A DNA stretch of 64,000 bases from Cercospora beticola. Lineage: Eukaryota > Ascomycota > Dothideomycetes > Mycosphaerellales > Mycosphaerellaceae. The notes under the pieces were generated by a model. That model saw only the letters and a program-made list of their open reading frames with translations, was not told where the DNA came from and did no database searches. The stretch covers positions 124,001 through 188,000 of the forward strand of contig NC_088937.1 in the NCBI RefSeq assembly GCF_033473495.1, read 5' to 3'. Positions 40,192 through 51,649 of the stretch are shown one piece after another (the first letter of the stretch is position 1; the number at the start of each line of letters is the position of its first letter). A program made the translations under genes and the position numbers.

Positions 40192-42476
40192 CTAGTGCAT
40201 ACCAGAAGGAACATCTACAATACATACAGACACCGTATGTCGCGATCTCTTAGCTGCATCTACGAGCTCTTGATGTACATGAGAACCAGAGCCGACCAGA
40301 AAGGCACGCCATGTTCCACCAAGCTTGTTGACAATACTGTTGTCCCGAAAATAAGCAAGCTGGTGTTGTGGTTCATTGTTCCGTAGCTCCAAGGTCCCAG
40401 AATCCAGTCTCATTATGGCTTTGCACCGAAGTGGCGTGGTAATTTTGCAGTCGCTATGCACCTGAATATCTGTCTGCAACGCTGGAGCTGTCGTGGACGT
40501 CAACAAAGTCTTGTTCTTCACGCTGTCGTTGCCAGTATACGTGAGGCACTGCGTAGAAGCTACGGCGAAACATGAAGTACTGATGGTGTCGCGCATCATC
40601 TTGTGCCATGGGGGAGGCGACGCCGACATTTTCAGTCCTTTTGGGAGGCCTGTTACATAAGGCCAATAGACGACTAAGTGATCATCATGGTCCAGCCCGG
40701 TATCGCCCAGATAGTCGAGATGCGTTGCTAGCGTGGCATTGTCTCGTGTCGGAGGTGCCTCAGCTAGTATCGGTCTAAGCCTGAGTCAGGGAAGGCTAAG
40801 CCCAATGCATCGTGCAGAGTGATCCGTCGAGCATTGTACGTATGCAGGCTCACCTCGAGCCCGATCTTGACATCCAGGATCTGGGATAGCCGTGATGTGG
40901 ATTTGCTAACAAAATCGAGCAAGCGCTCTTTCTGCGTCCTTCCTTTATCGAGCTTGTATGTCTTGGAGAAGCCAGGATTGACCCATTTGCCGAACGACAT
41001 GCTCAACGACAATACATCTGGCAGATAGCGCCGTGGAAGCACTCCGAGCTCCACAATCTGGCTGGCGTGATCTTGTGCGAAGGCGACTGGGTCAAACTGA
41101 GTTGCGCTATCAACACTGAACTCAGTTGAAGGTGTTTTCGGAGCATGCTTGACTTGAGCGTTATTTTCAATGACGCTGTTAGTGTGTGCAGCAGTTGGCG
41201 TTCCAATGAGCAGCTTTGCACCGACGTCGAACGGGACAAGACCGTCGGGCAGCAATCCACGCCCATTCCACGTGGCCCATCTACCTTTCTCTTGCTTATG
41301 CAGGTCATTTATCTTGCGGATCCTTCCAGTCGCTGTGTAATGTATCGCAACTTCTCCTTTCCGTAGGTGATCTGTGTCCGGAGTTCGATACATGAAGCCA
41401 TTTTCAACGTTGAGTGCCATGAGACGATCGAATTCGCCCTTGTCTGGCAGAGCGTACAATGGGCCCCAAAGAGCGGCAAATTTTTCTGTCTCGATTGCCA
41501 AACATAGTGCACGATCCTCATGGTTGTGCGAACCGAACACCCAGACTGGACCCTGTAAAAAGCTGTCCAAGCAAGACAGACGTCGACGGCGAAATGAGTA
41601 GAATTTCTCGACGAATTCCGGATCTCTTTGCACAAGGCTGTCAAATGCGACAGGATCGACTGACAGTTCACCACCTCCATCATGTACATGCGCCCCAGCG
41701 TACGATGCGGTGGCCAGCGTTGCAAAGGCAGTGAAGAAGCATAGGTACGACCATGTCCATCGTTTGGTACCTCCGGGCGGAATCAGATGGTCAAGTGAAT
41801 TAGAAGGGCGGGCCAGCAAGGGCGCAATAGCTTCAGGTACGTCCTCTTCTAGTTCTCTGTGTGCTGTCAGAGTTGCGCCGATATCTGGGCTGTGAGTGCC
41901 CAACAAAACCAGCAGTGCTGAGATATCGCTCTGATCGAACTCAAACACCTCTGCAGTGTCCTGTCTAGTTGGATACTCAACGATAGCATTGATACTGCCT
42001 TGGCACATACCGCTATTCTTCAACGTTTGGATCGCCATGAGTACCCTTGTCAGCGCTTGCCGGATCACAAGCATAGACTCGATATAGCGAACTTGAGCAA
42101 CGCCATTATCGATCGAGAAGAGGCTTTCGAGATCCAGTTGCGCGATGACTCGCTGTGTTGTACTCACTAGCGTCAAGGAATGAGCTGCTGGGTTGAGTAT
42201 GGCATCGAGGTCATCGATGTCGCTCGAGGTGGCCAAGCTCTTGATAGGGCGGTCAGTCTTCGAACTCACTTGCTCGCCTTGAAACAGCGAACCCTGGCTG
42301 GAAGAGCGACCCTCGAACGACCAGGCTGCTTTCTCCAATCGTATCAGAGCTTTGGCGTTGACGATGGGACGTGTCGCCCTCTGTCCAACTTTCGTATACG
42401 GGCGAGTCTGGGCCCATTCCCATGCCGCTTTGGGCAAGACAAAAAACTGTGACCATTCATCGAAGGCTGCCTTCAT
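40192..42476 (-). CDS. Large protein of unknown function with a central hydrophobic segment
   Basis: Two exons are proposed: 40840-42476 and 40192-40780, giving 741 aa. The first open frame by itself would end at 40764. Splicing a 59-base intron (donor GTACAA, acceptor CTGACTCAG) joins it in phase to a second protein-like stretch (THLDYLGDTGLDHDDHL, then LGGTWRAFLVGSGSH). The donor is not strong, so the exact junction is uncertain. A hydrophobic segment (YLCFFTAFATLATASYAGA) lies about one third in. Downstream are GPVWVFG, FAALWGPLYAL and a GKWVNPGF-type segment. I do not recognise the family. The ATG at 42476 follows an in-frame stop; a frame at 42473-42727 on the same strand might be an earlier exon but is not in phase. 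Confidence 0.6.
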
Positions 42477-43281
42477 GCTGTCCAGCCAACCCAATTCTCA
42501 CGCGGTACAGCGTGCTGATTGCTATCGTATAAGTGCTTGTATCTGCCATCTGGACGGGCCTCCTGTATTGGAGAGTCCTTAAGGACTCCCTGCAAAGCGT
42601 CGACACCACGTGCTGGACCAGCAGAGCTCAGTCCACAAGAAAGCCGGACATATTCCGTGTCGCCTATCCATCTTGTAACAGGCCGGGTCAAATATTGAAC
42701 GTCGAACATGATGGCGATGTTCAACAATTATGTTCGCACCTGGTGATTGTTTGTTGAAGGGCAGCGAAAAGCCCCAAGACGCAATCTTAGCCTTTCAATC
42801 GTGCCAATGCAGGTCGAAGTCTTGAAGCTGAAGCATGATGTGGCGCTTTCTATCGTTTGTCCCGCCTCAGCTGAGCTTTATCTGAGCCGACACACGTGAA
42901 AGAATCCGCATCCGCTGTTGTGACCAGCATCTGGGGACCCAATTGGCCCCGCGACCCTAGGCGATCTGGCTGTGCGTCCAACCACAGCGCGAGGATGCAG
43001 AAGGCATCGTACTCAAGGACGAGTGGTGCGTGCAGACAGTCATTTGTGACTGAAGTGTCCGGTCGGAACCTTGGGTCCAAGGTCTGCGGCCGCGAAGTGA
43101 GCACTTGGACAGCACGCAATGATTCTGTGCAAGTTCTAGTGTCTTTTTCTACACCTTGCCGATCGCTCATTGATAGCTTTAGCAGTGCGCACGACACCAA
43201 CAGAGGTGCCGACCTTTAGAACCTTTAGAGATTCCCTTCGACCAGGCGGTAGACGTTGCTCGGGACCGCATAAACCGCTTG
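42477..43281. other. Intergenic region, about 0.8 kb
   Basis: This is the downstream flank of the DUF3176 gene and upstream flank of the unknown gene. The only candidate is a weak 84-codon minus-strand frame at 42473-42727. Confidence 0.4.
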
Positions 43282-45406
43282 TCACTGATGCTTAACAAGT
43301 TTCATGCTCCCACTCAAGCCAGGCTTCAAACTAGCTTTCATGCCCTTCGCGCGAGTCTCCATATCCTTCAATTCCACCCGGTCCAGCTCCTCTTCCGTCC
43401 AACCCTGCAAACCATGAAACAAAGCTGCCAACAAAGACGACTTCCAAACCGCACGGCTGCTCTTCTCACTCGAGAGCACCATCGAAATCGACAACAGACC
43501 AATCGAGAACAGCACGATTGCACCAGGCAGGGCCATCCAGTGCCAGTGAACTGTAATGACAATGTCCGTGCGATGCGTCATGCCGTCAACATGGGTCCCG
43601 TTTGGAGCTACGCGGATAGAATTGGTCATGCTTTCGGCGACACGATCCATGAGCTGGCTAAATTCGCCACTTTGTTGTGCTGCGGCTAAAGCAAGTTTGG
43701 TGCTGTCTTCACCTACAACGAATTCTTGAGTCAAGCCGCCTTGGAAGATGAAGCTGATCGCACTTTGAATGTCGAACGTATTGCGATCGTTGATCAAAAA
43801 AACGTTGGGCGCCTGTTGGAACTTGGCGCCTAGTTCCGAAGCCTGCTTGGTCTTGATAGCCCGGTCCTCGGTCTCGCCTTCGTTGTCACCCTGTGGGCAG
43901 GTGTATTGAGGAACGTCCTTGTCCCGAAATGCAGGCCTCATGTCCGAGTAGATCTCATCGTACACATTCTCCTCGCGTAGTGTCCAAGTTGTATTTTTGA
44001 ATGCGTCAGTCTCGTCAAACAGACCGCCGCAAGTCTCGAATTCGATAAAGTCGAGAGGCTCGGTCGTTGATGCGGGATCGGATAGTGTACCATTCTCCAC
44101 GATCGTGCGCTCGTATGACTTTGTGCACCACTTGAGAGTGCACTCGATCACATCTTCCACGAGACTCTCCTCCGTTGACTGGCAAAATGCCTGCTCACGA
44201 TCGTCAACCTTGCGAAAGCGTGTGCCGGCAACGACACCAATTGTTCCATCTTTTGTGAGCAGTCGATGACCACGCGGCGCGTCCGGGTCGGTCACCATGG
44301 CACTGGCGTTCCAGACTGTGCCTCTCCACTCACTCGTAGTGCAGTCATTGGAGCTTTCCATGGCAACACCACGGGGGCTGCGGGTCAAGCATTGTCTGTC
44401 AGACGCTTTAGGTGGATCGTAGTAATCGTTCAAGGTCAGAGTGCAGTTGGTCTTTGACGCTGCGGTCACATTAGTGCAAGAAGAGCATATGCCCAAGGAC
44501 TCATATGAGGGCCAAGTGCAGTTGCCGGAGCTGCAAGCCACAGTGGATCGAAATACGTCGCCGAAGACACCTTTGTAAATGGCGCCTGCGATACTTGGGT
44601 CGCCCAGACCGACTACACAGTTGTTAAATTGTGGGGCACTGCGCTGCCAATAGACATGTTGCACTCACCCATTCTGATGGAAGAGGCCTGCAAGCCACCA
44701 TCCGGCCCAGTCAAGTGCGTTCTGTAGCCCAGCCCGGTATCATATGCTTGAGCTGTGCTCAGATATGCCTTTGCAGTTGTATCGTTGAAGGTGACTGCAT
44801 CATAGGATATGACTTGCTGGATGAAAGGATCCATACCGAGCGAAAGCAGCGTTATGATTGCTCCGACGGAAGCCAGCAGAGCAGTCCAGTTGATGTGCAC
44901 GAGCAGTTTCGCAGACCCCAAAGGGCCTCTACTTGCGTCGTCAAAGATCTCGATGTTTCGAAGGGAACGCGGGCGTTGTGCGAAGTAGACCTGGGAGCTG
45001 TTCAGCAAGGACTCTGTCAGGACCGCACCATTCCACATCTTGTACGCACCCATTTGAGTTGGCCAATGCACTGACCAACGACCATGAGCATTGCGGATTT
45101 GGACAGGGTAGACAAAACGGCAACCACTGTATTTGGTCGCAGAATCGCCTTCCAGTCTGACAAGGGCTTGCCACTGTAGGCGAAAAGAATGCCAAATATC
45201 GCCAGCAAAGCTGCGACACTTGTCGCCATGCCCAGCACCTCAAACCACCAGAGACCTACGGACGCAGAGCTGGTGCGATGGCTCTGCCGCTCTTGGGTCT
45301 TGACACTGAAGATGCCGGAGTCGTTTCCGTGTAGCTCCATAGCTTCAGTATGGAGAAGCTGCTGCTTTGGGCCATCCCTGCGGTCATCATGACGGCGGCC
45401 GGACAT
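43282..45406 (-). CDS. DUF3176 multi-pass membrane protein
   Basis: Three exons, 45050-45406, 44669-44990 and 43282-44612, with introns of 59 and 56 bases, give 669 aa. The family signature is clear after splicing: WWFEVLGMATSVAALLAIFG, then LSDWKAILRPNTVVAVLSTL, QLKW joined to VYFAQRPRSL, and FDDASRGPLGSAKLL. A large extracytosolic region follows with the paired-Cys segment CSSGNCTWPSYESLGICSSC and several N-glycosylation sites. A last membrane segment (ALPGAIVLFSIGLLSISMVL) and a cytosolic tail end the protein. The function of DUF3176 proteins is not known. They are widespread and variable in filamentous ascomycetes, often in accessory regions. Confidence 0.85.
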
Positions 45407-47468
45407 CTTGTCGGCGGCAGGAACGAGACTTCGAGATTTGGACGAGGCGGGCAGAGGCCTCACTATCTGTAAGTCACGACAAGGCTGAAACTTGGCGACA
45501 GTAGCGGTGCGATGGCCTGGCGTTTGTCATTGGGAGGTCTAGATCCGTAGCGCATCCTCCCCGAAGCTTCCTCTTTTCTCACGCATAGACAACGCGACGT
45601 CTTTGCAACCGAAATCCCCAACTGCGCTGCTGTAGAGGCCTCTGCAGTCTTCTCACGGCGTGTATGGCATAGCGTAGCTCTGTTTGGGTGTACAGTCCCA
45701 ATGAGAAGTAACCTGAAATAGAGCACCGTAGTGGGGGATTCTGGCGGTAAGACGTGCAGAGATGGCGTATCGGAAGCGCTGCCAAGGACGAAAGCGCATC
45801 CTGCGGCTGCTACAGTACGTCCAGGCGGCCTCCATGAGATCCAGAAACCAGTGGCATGAAGCACTCTCGCCAGTTGTTGTTTTGTAAATCCTGCTGGAGT
45901 ACTGCCGTGCCACTCTCTTCCGTGGATTCCACTTGATGAGGCCGAGTCACATACCGCGTCCGCTCCTCCGCTTCGAGCGCCAACAATTGGTCGCTGCAAC
46001 ATTGGGAAATGATCGAGTTTCTGTACTCACAGGATCGGAACACATGCTTGAATCCGGGAGACTTCAAATTTCTGAAGCAGAAGAGGTCCGTCGAGACGGC
46101 CTAATGACAGGTTCAGCTCGAGCCTGAGGCCACACATCCCGAGCGTGGACACTGGCTTCAGGTCCTTCATGCGCTGGCTCCTGAGATTGTCAGCACATGC
46201 GATGTGCGAACGCTCGCCGTGCAGTACTCTGTGAACTTGGACGGTAATCACAAACGCGCGCTCTGTATGCGAGTGCACGTGACAAGCTCTTGGTGCGTCT
46301 CGCTTATTCATCCCTACCTATCCGCCCCACTTCCACTGCCGTTGCCGTTTCACACTTCACATCTCACGACGAGTTCTCACGGCCTTTGCGACTGTCGCAA
46401 ATCACGTTCTGCCTGCAGACCTCTTGCTCTGCTCTCACGATCTGCACTCCAGATCCAGCCTGTGAACTCCTCTACCTCAAGTACGAGCACATCAGAGGAG
46501 CTGACGTGTCAAGTCGTGCCAGCAAGCCTGTCGCTCAGTCCGAAAAGTTAAACAGCTTCAACGCAAGCCACAAAAGCGCCATGCAGCGCTGCTTACCGCA
46601 ACAGCTCCAAGCCTATGCCTTACACGTTCGTTGCACGTGGCAAGGCTGACGCGATTGTCGACGATTAGTAGCCTTGCTATCCAGCTCGAGACGGCACGCG
46701 TGCCAACTTTGTCACGATTCACGGCTCGCATGATGAGTCGGCCTTGCAGAAATGCCTGATTGACCTCGATCGATACACCACAGCTTCATGGTGCCAGGCT
46801 GAAACCATGATTTTCGTCAATGGTACTACAGGACGAAACCCGTACAACGAAGCTCTCGAGACGCTATCAAGCCTTCTTCCCACGTGCAAATGGCGGACTA
46901 CTGGTGCATAAGCTTTGGCTTGTATGCAAGCCACATAATGCTCAGCCTGGTGGTGCACAATCTCGTTATGGTAGCACTGCGCAATACACCGTTCGCGAAT
47001 GCAGCCACGATCATAGATCTCGGCGACGTCCTGAGCCGCAAGATGGCATTCTGCTCCACTCTGCAACTCGATGGCTTTCATGTCGCTGCGTGACTGGCAG
47101 GGCTGCAGGACCTGCCTTCACATGGCTTGTCCAGCCCTACGAGATACCGACTTTTCAGCTGCAGATTGGCAGACACTGAACACCGCTTGCTTCCCCGGTA
47201 GTTCGACTGGCCTCGATGCACGCAATGCTGTCGTGCGCCCCGATAGAGGCATCTGGTCGCAGCCGTGCAGCTCCCTTTTTCTGCCTAATCACCTCACGAC
47301 GTAGAATATATGTAAGGACACCCTGGACGATATCTGCCTCCCCATCACTTCTGCTTCAAGCCCTCACTTGCACTTTCCGCTTGAGCTTTGCCTTCACATC
47401 GCACTTTCCTTGCCGTTACACAAAGTGACGCAGGCGCCTCGTGACGCGTCTTCTAGCAAACAAACGAC
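45407..47468. other. Intergenic region, about 2.06 kb
   Basis: A minus frame at 45463-46002 and several plus frames were judged non-coding. One stretch (46663-46912, plus) reads as protein-like sequence, with ANFVTIHGSHDESALQKCL and a Tyr/Trp/Cys-rich continuation, but it follows stops and has no start; it could be an exon or fragment. The palindrome GGCACGCGTGCC (46693-46704) contains the same core as the arrays at 16370 and 18548. Confidence 0.35.
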
Positions 47469-49309
47469 ATGGCGACCACCACGCAGCAGGAAAAACATGT
47501 CTCCCTCTCGAGCACATCTTCGCTGTCTAGCCTCGACGAGAAGCGCGCGACGACAATCACGACTTCCACGATGGCGGCTAGTCCTGACGCCATCGCCGAC
47601 CCGGAGAGTCAGCTCGAGGTCGAGCCTGCCTGGAAGCCATCGAAGCAGGTCAAGCTGATCGTTCTCGGGCAATGTCTGGTGGTCTTCACTATCTCGCTGG
47701 ACATGACCATTTTGACTGCATCACTGCCGGTACGTGCTCACTTCCCACTCATGACTCTCCAAAACTCAACGCTGACATCGTGACAGGCAGTCTCACGCGC
47801 ACTCAACGCTGATGCGACTTCGACGTTCTGGATTGCCTCTTCCTACTTGCTCGCAAATGCCGTCGTTCAGCCGATCATGGCGGCGCTCGCCGATATCTTT
47901 GGCCGCCGTGGGACCATCTGCACCGCTGTGGCACTCTTCACAATTGGTTCCATCATCTGCTGCGCCGCAAACAATGTCGCCGGCATGCTCGCTGGACGCA
48001 CGATTCAAGGAATAGGTGGCGGAGGTATCCTCAGTATCAACTTGATCATCATGAGCGATCTGATCCCTCTCCGTGCTCGTGCAAAGTATATCAGCTTGCA
48101 GCAATTCGTTGTCTCGATCGGATTCAATATCGCACCAGTTATTGGCGGTGCACTTGTGAACGCAACGACATGGCGATGGTAAGTGTTACTTATCGGATCC
48201 TCCTCTTGCCAAGACTAATGCATTGCAGGCTCTTCTACATCAACCTTCCCTTCTGCGCCATCGCACTCGCAATTGTCCCCTTCGTGCTTCGCTACCAGAG
48301 ACCAGAGAGCACCATCCAGGACAAGCTCAGCTCCGTAGACTGGATCGGCTCAGGCGCCTTCATCACCGGCATGACTGCGTTCCTCGTCGGCGTCACTTGG
48401 GGCGGAAGCCAATATCCCTGGACCAGCGCCGCCACTCTTGTGCCCATGATCCTCGGTCTCGCCATCGTGTTCGTGACCGGGCTCTACGAACGGTGCTTGG
48501 CAAAAGTTAGCTTCCTTCGATTGTCACTGTTCCGGTCCTGGTCGGCCGTCAGCATCTACTTCTGCAGCGTGCTTCAGGCCATGTGCCTCTTCACAGAAGT
48601 CTACTTCCTTTGTCTCTGGCTCATGAGCGTGAAAATGTACAGCGCCACCGACGCAGGCGCATACATCCTCGCCTTTGGCCTGGTTTGCGTACCCGTCAGC
48701 GGAATCGTCGGTCCGGTCATCGTCCGAGTAGGAAGTTATCGCTGGGCAATCTGGGCAGGCTGGGTCCTCAACACAATGGCGATCGGACTTCTCACACTCC
48801 TCGATGCTGATATCTCAACTTACGCTTGGGTCCTCCTCTTTATCACCGCTGGCCTTGGACAAGGAATCCTCTTCATCGCACACAGCGTCGCTTCGCAAGC
48901 TGCTTGCCAACAAAAGGATGCAGGACACGCCATGGCAATGTACAGCTTCATGCGATCTCTCGGTCTTTGCTTTGGCGTCGCTCTCGGCGGAACGATCTTT
49001 CAGAATTTCTTGCAGCATCGTCTGACAGAGCTCGGCCTACCAGAAGCTATTGCCAAGAACTCCGAAGGCTTCGCTCACCTGTTGCACACCATGGCAGACA
49101 GTGAGCAGAAGAGGACCATCCTCGGTGCCTACGCGTGGGCTTTCCAGAAACTGTTTGCAACGATGTGTGGTATTAGCGGTGTTGGACTTATCGTGGCTGT
49201 CGTACTTATCAAAGGCCACTCGTTGAATCAGAAATTGGAAAGTGAGCACGTGTTGAAGCGCGGAAACACACGGAGGAAAAGCATTGAGAGTTTTGTGGCT
49301 CCAGTATAG
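47469..49309 (+). CDS. MFS transporter, DHA14-like drug/toxin exporter
   Basis: Three exons, 47469-47729, 47787-48178 and 48229-49309, give 577 aa, typical of the 14-helix drug:H+ antiporter family. After a Ser/Thr-rich cytosolic tail, the first helix ends in LDMTILTASLP, where the first intron falls. Helix 2 and the conserved loop read TFWIASSYLLANAVVQP and ADIFGRRG. The GGGGILSINLIIMSDLIP loop and a motif C-like segment (GFNIAPVIGGALV) follow. Such pumps often export secondary metabolites, so it may belong with the UstYa block, though about 8.6 kb and two unrelated-looking genes separate it from the regulator. Both splice junctions preserve frame (phases 0 and 2). Confidence 0.9.
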
Positions 49310-49412
49310 AATACCTGTTGTTTCCACTTTACTTTCTGCGGGTTTTAGCGAAGGAGTTGGAGGCAGCGTTGAACGTTTGCATTTTTGGCATTGATTGAGT
49401 TTCTTCAGCACG

Positions 49413-50639
49413 CTATACAGCTACATCCAGTAGTAGCACCACAACACTCAACACGAAAGCTTTCCACCACGCTTCTGGAAAAGACTTTCCTCCAGCACCA
49501 CCCTCCTTCGGCTCCTCACCTCCACCTCCACTCCCACTCCCACCCTGCTCCGTCAGAAACACCGTCTCCCCATTCCCAGCACCCGGATCCGGCGGCACAA
49601 CCTGATCCTCCACCTTACAAACCTCCCTCTCCCCCTCGTCCGCCTTTTCACACCTCTCCCTCCACCCCTCCTCCCCACTCGAAGAATTAAAATAAGCCTT
49701 CACATACCCCACCATCAGCACCGCATCCCTCTCCGGCGGCCCTCCACTCCACCCCTCATTCCCATTACTCCAATGCGAAACATGCAGTGCCCCAGGTTGT
49801 CCCCTCGGCACATTAGCTTCCATCCTCTGAAGTAGAACGCTATTCGCGAAGAATTCCACATGAGAGGGAAACCAATCAAATCGAAACTCATTGAATCCCA
49901 TCGTAGGATCAAAGGGGAGAGATTTGAGGATGAAATCTGGACCGGAAGCGTAGCCTTGTTTTGCGGATTGGGGGGATTGGATGACCAAGTTTACACTGCT
50001 GCTGCTGCTGCTGTTGTTCCTGTTTTCGTTTGTCGATGTAGATGTGAAGGAGGATGTTTGGCGAGAAAGAAATTCCATATCGATTTCCGTAGAATCATTG
50101 AAATAGAAGAAGAACGCCCCACAAGTTCCGTTGATATTCGTAGGCTTGAGTGCGATACGGAAAGAACCGTAGAGAATATCCGTTCGAGAGGAGACGATTT
50201 CGGACATGGGGATCATCATCTTACTATCTCCTCCTCTGCCCTCATGCTCATCGTCGTGGTCGTCGTCATCGCGAGAGGGAATCAGCGCGCTTCGAGTCCA
50301 CAACTGCAATCCCGGATCTCCCCCATTCATCCCCTCCCCATCCCAGACATCTCTCCCACCTCTCACAGGATTCGTAATGACATTTTCGATCTGACTCGCT
50401 TTCCCATAAGGTCCATTCGCATTCTCAGGTGTGACATTATAAGCTTGAGGAATCCATGCGGAATCCGTATCTCGAGCCAGATCTCGCACGTGAAAGAAAT
50501 CGGTTTCGAGGGCGTCGGTGAAGAAGGCGCCTTTGGAGGTTGTGTAGCCGCAAGCGCATTTTGCTGCTATTGTTGCACTTGGGAGGAGGAGGAGAAGTTG
50601 GGAGAAGAGGAGAAGTAGTGTTTGCGCAGGGAAGCGCAT
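49413..50639 (-). CDS. GH16-like, probably GPI-anchored cell-wall glycoside hydrolase
   Basis: A single exon of 408 aa. The ATG at 50639 opens a strong signal peptide (MRFPAQTLLLLFSQLLLLLP). The catalytic signature Glu-x-Asp-x-Glu is at Glu185, Asp187 and Glu189 (STEIDMEFLS). It lies in a beta-jellyroll sequence with FRFDWFPSHVEFF and ALHVSHWSNGNEGWSGGPP, as in GH16 transglycosylases and endoglucanases. A Ser run near residues 205-215 reflects a CTG-type repeat at about 50000. A Gly-rich linker and a terminal hydrophobic segment (AFVLSVVVLLLDVAV) suggest GPI attachment. It probably acts on wall glucan or chitin-glucan links. The frame is open upstream of the ATG but lacks signal-like sequence. 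Confidence 0.85.
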   Translation of the reverse strand: MRFPAQTLLLLFSQLLLLLPSATIAAKCACGYTTSKGAFFTDALETDFFHVRDLARDTDSAWIPQAYNVTPENANGPYGKASQIENVITNPVRGGRDVWDGEGMNGGDPGLQLWTRSALIPSRDDDDHDDEHEGRGGDSKMMIPMSEIVSSRTDILYGSFRIALKPTNINGTCGAFFFYFNDSTEIDMEFLSRQTSSFTSTSTNENRNNSSSSSSVNLVIQSPQSAKQGYASGPDFILKSLPFDPTMGFNEFRFDWFPSHVEFFANSVLLQRMEANVPRGQPGALHVSHWSNGNEGWSGGPPERDAVLMVGYVKAYFNSSSGEEGWRERCEKADEGEREVCKVEDQVVPPDPGAGNGETVFLTEQGGSGSGGGGEEPKEGGAGGKSFPEAWWKAFVLSVVVLLLDVAV

Positions 50640-51649
50640 GGCTGTGGTATGAGGGTGCGGAAAACTCCGGTCGAGAAGAAGTTGTGTTGTATTGGAGGGA
50701 TCGAATTGGTGGTCGCGGGAAGAGACAGATTCGTTTGTGCTTGTTCTTGTGTCGCGCTGGCCCAACTGAGGCTTACTCTGAGTGAACAGAGTGAGAAGCA
50801 ACGACTGCCACTCGAGCGATCACATGCGCTGACTCGAGGCAAGTCAAGTCTGTTGCTCCCTTTGGTCGCAAGTAAACGAGAAAGTCAACCCGTCTCTCGT
50901 GTCACAAGGAAACACAAGCCCAAAAAACCCCTCGCTGTGCTCGCATCCACTCAAATTCGGTTCCTGCAGGTGTCCGCTGGGACCGGCGGCTGTAGTGCAA
51001 CATATGTTTGATAAGAATAGCTGCCACTAATTGTAGAGAAGTGCTAGCTAATTGGTAACGCACAGCAAAAGCTGCAGTCGAGAATGAGACTGCAGCACAG
51101 AGAAACAACCCCGAACTGCCAGCTCACGGCATCCCTGCCAGCGAGACATGAGTATGCTCCTCTCCCGTCGTCTTTTCCCACGCGTGCGCCGTGACGCCAG
51201 TGCCGATTTCGACATCTTTACCATTCTCGCAGATCCTTCGAATCATCGAAAAGTGACACGTGTGACCCGAAGAAGAAAACAAAAACCACACCAGAAGCAC
51301 TGTTGAGCAACCATTCTTTCTTGAATTTGTCATTACGTTCGTTCCATCGTCATCACCATCTCTCAAGGAGCCACGCCTTGTGCTTGCTTGTTCCGACCGA
51401 CCTGGCGGGAGGATGTTCTAACTGATTATCCAGATAGCCAAAGATGATGTATGGAATGCTGTTGTGGGGTCGTCACTTTCCCCTACTTGGCCCAGACTCG
51501 CCGTCCATTCACGAATACCAGCCGCTCTTCGGACTGGGTGGACTCGAGCAAACCTCGCCTGGCTGGAATGGCACGGCGGATTGTGACTTCTTCGCGGATA
51601 GCTTAGGAGTCGAAAAGGAAGATGCTTCAGAAATGCTGCGCTCCCTGTT
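50640..51649. other. Intergenic region, about 1 kb
   Basis: Promoter of the GH16-like gene on the left and the 3' flank of the RasGEF on the right. Frames are short; nothing was recognised. Confidence 0.45.

Noticed and set aside
45463..46002. 179-codon minus-strand frame upstream of the DUF3176 gene
   Set aside because: Composition looks random and it does not join in phase to the DUF3176 start at 45406 with a convincing intron.
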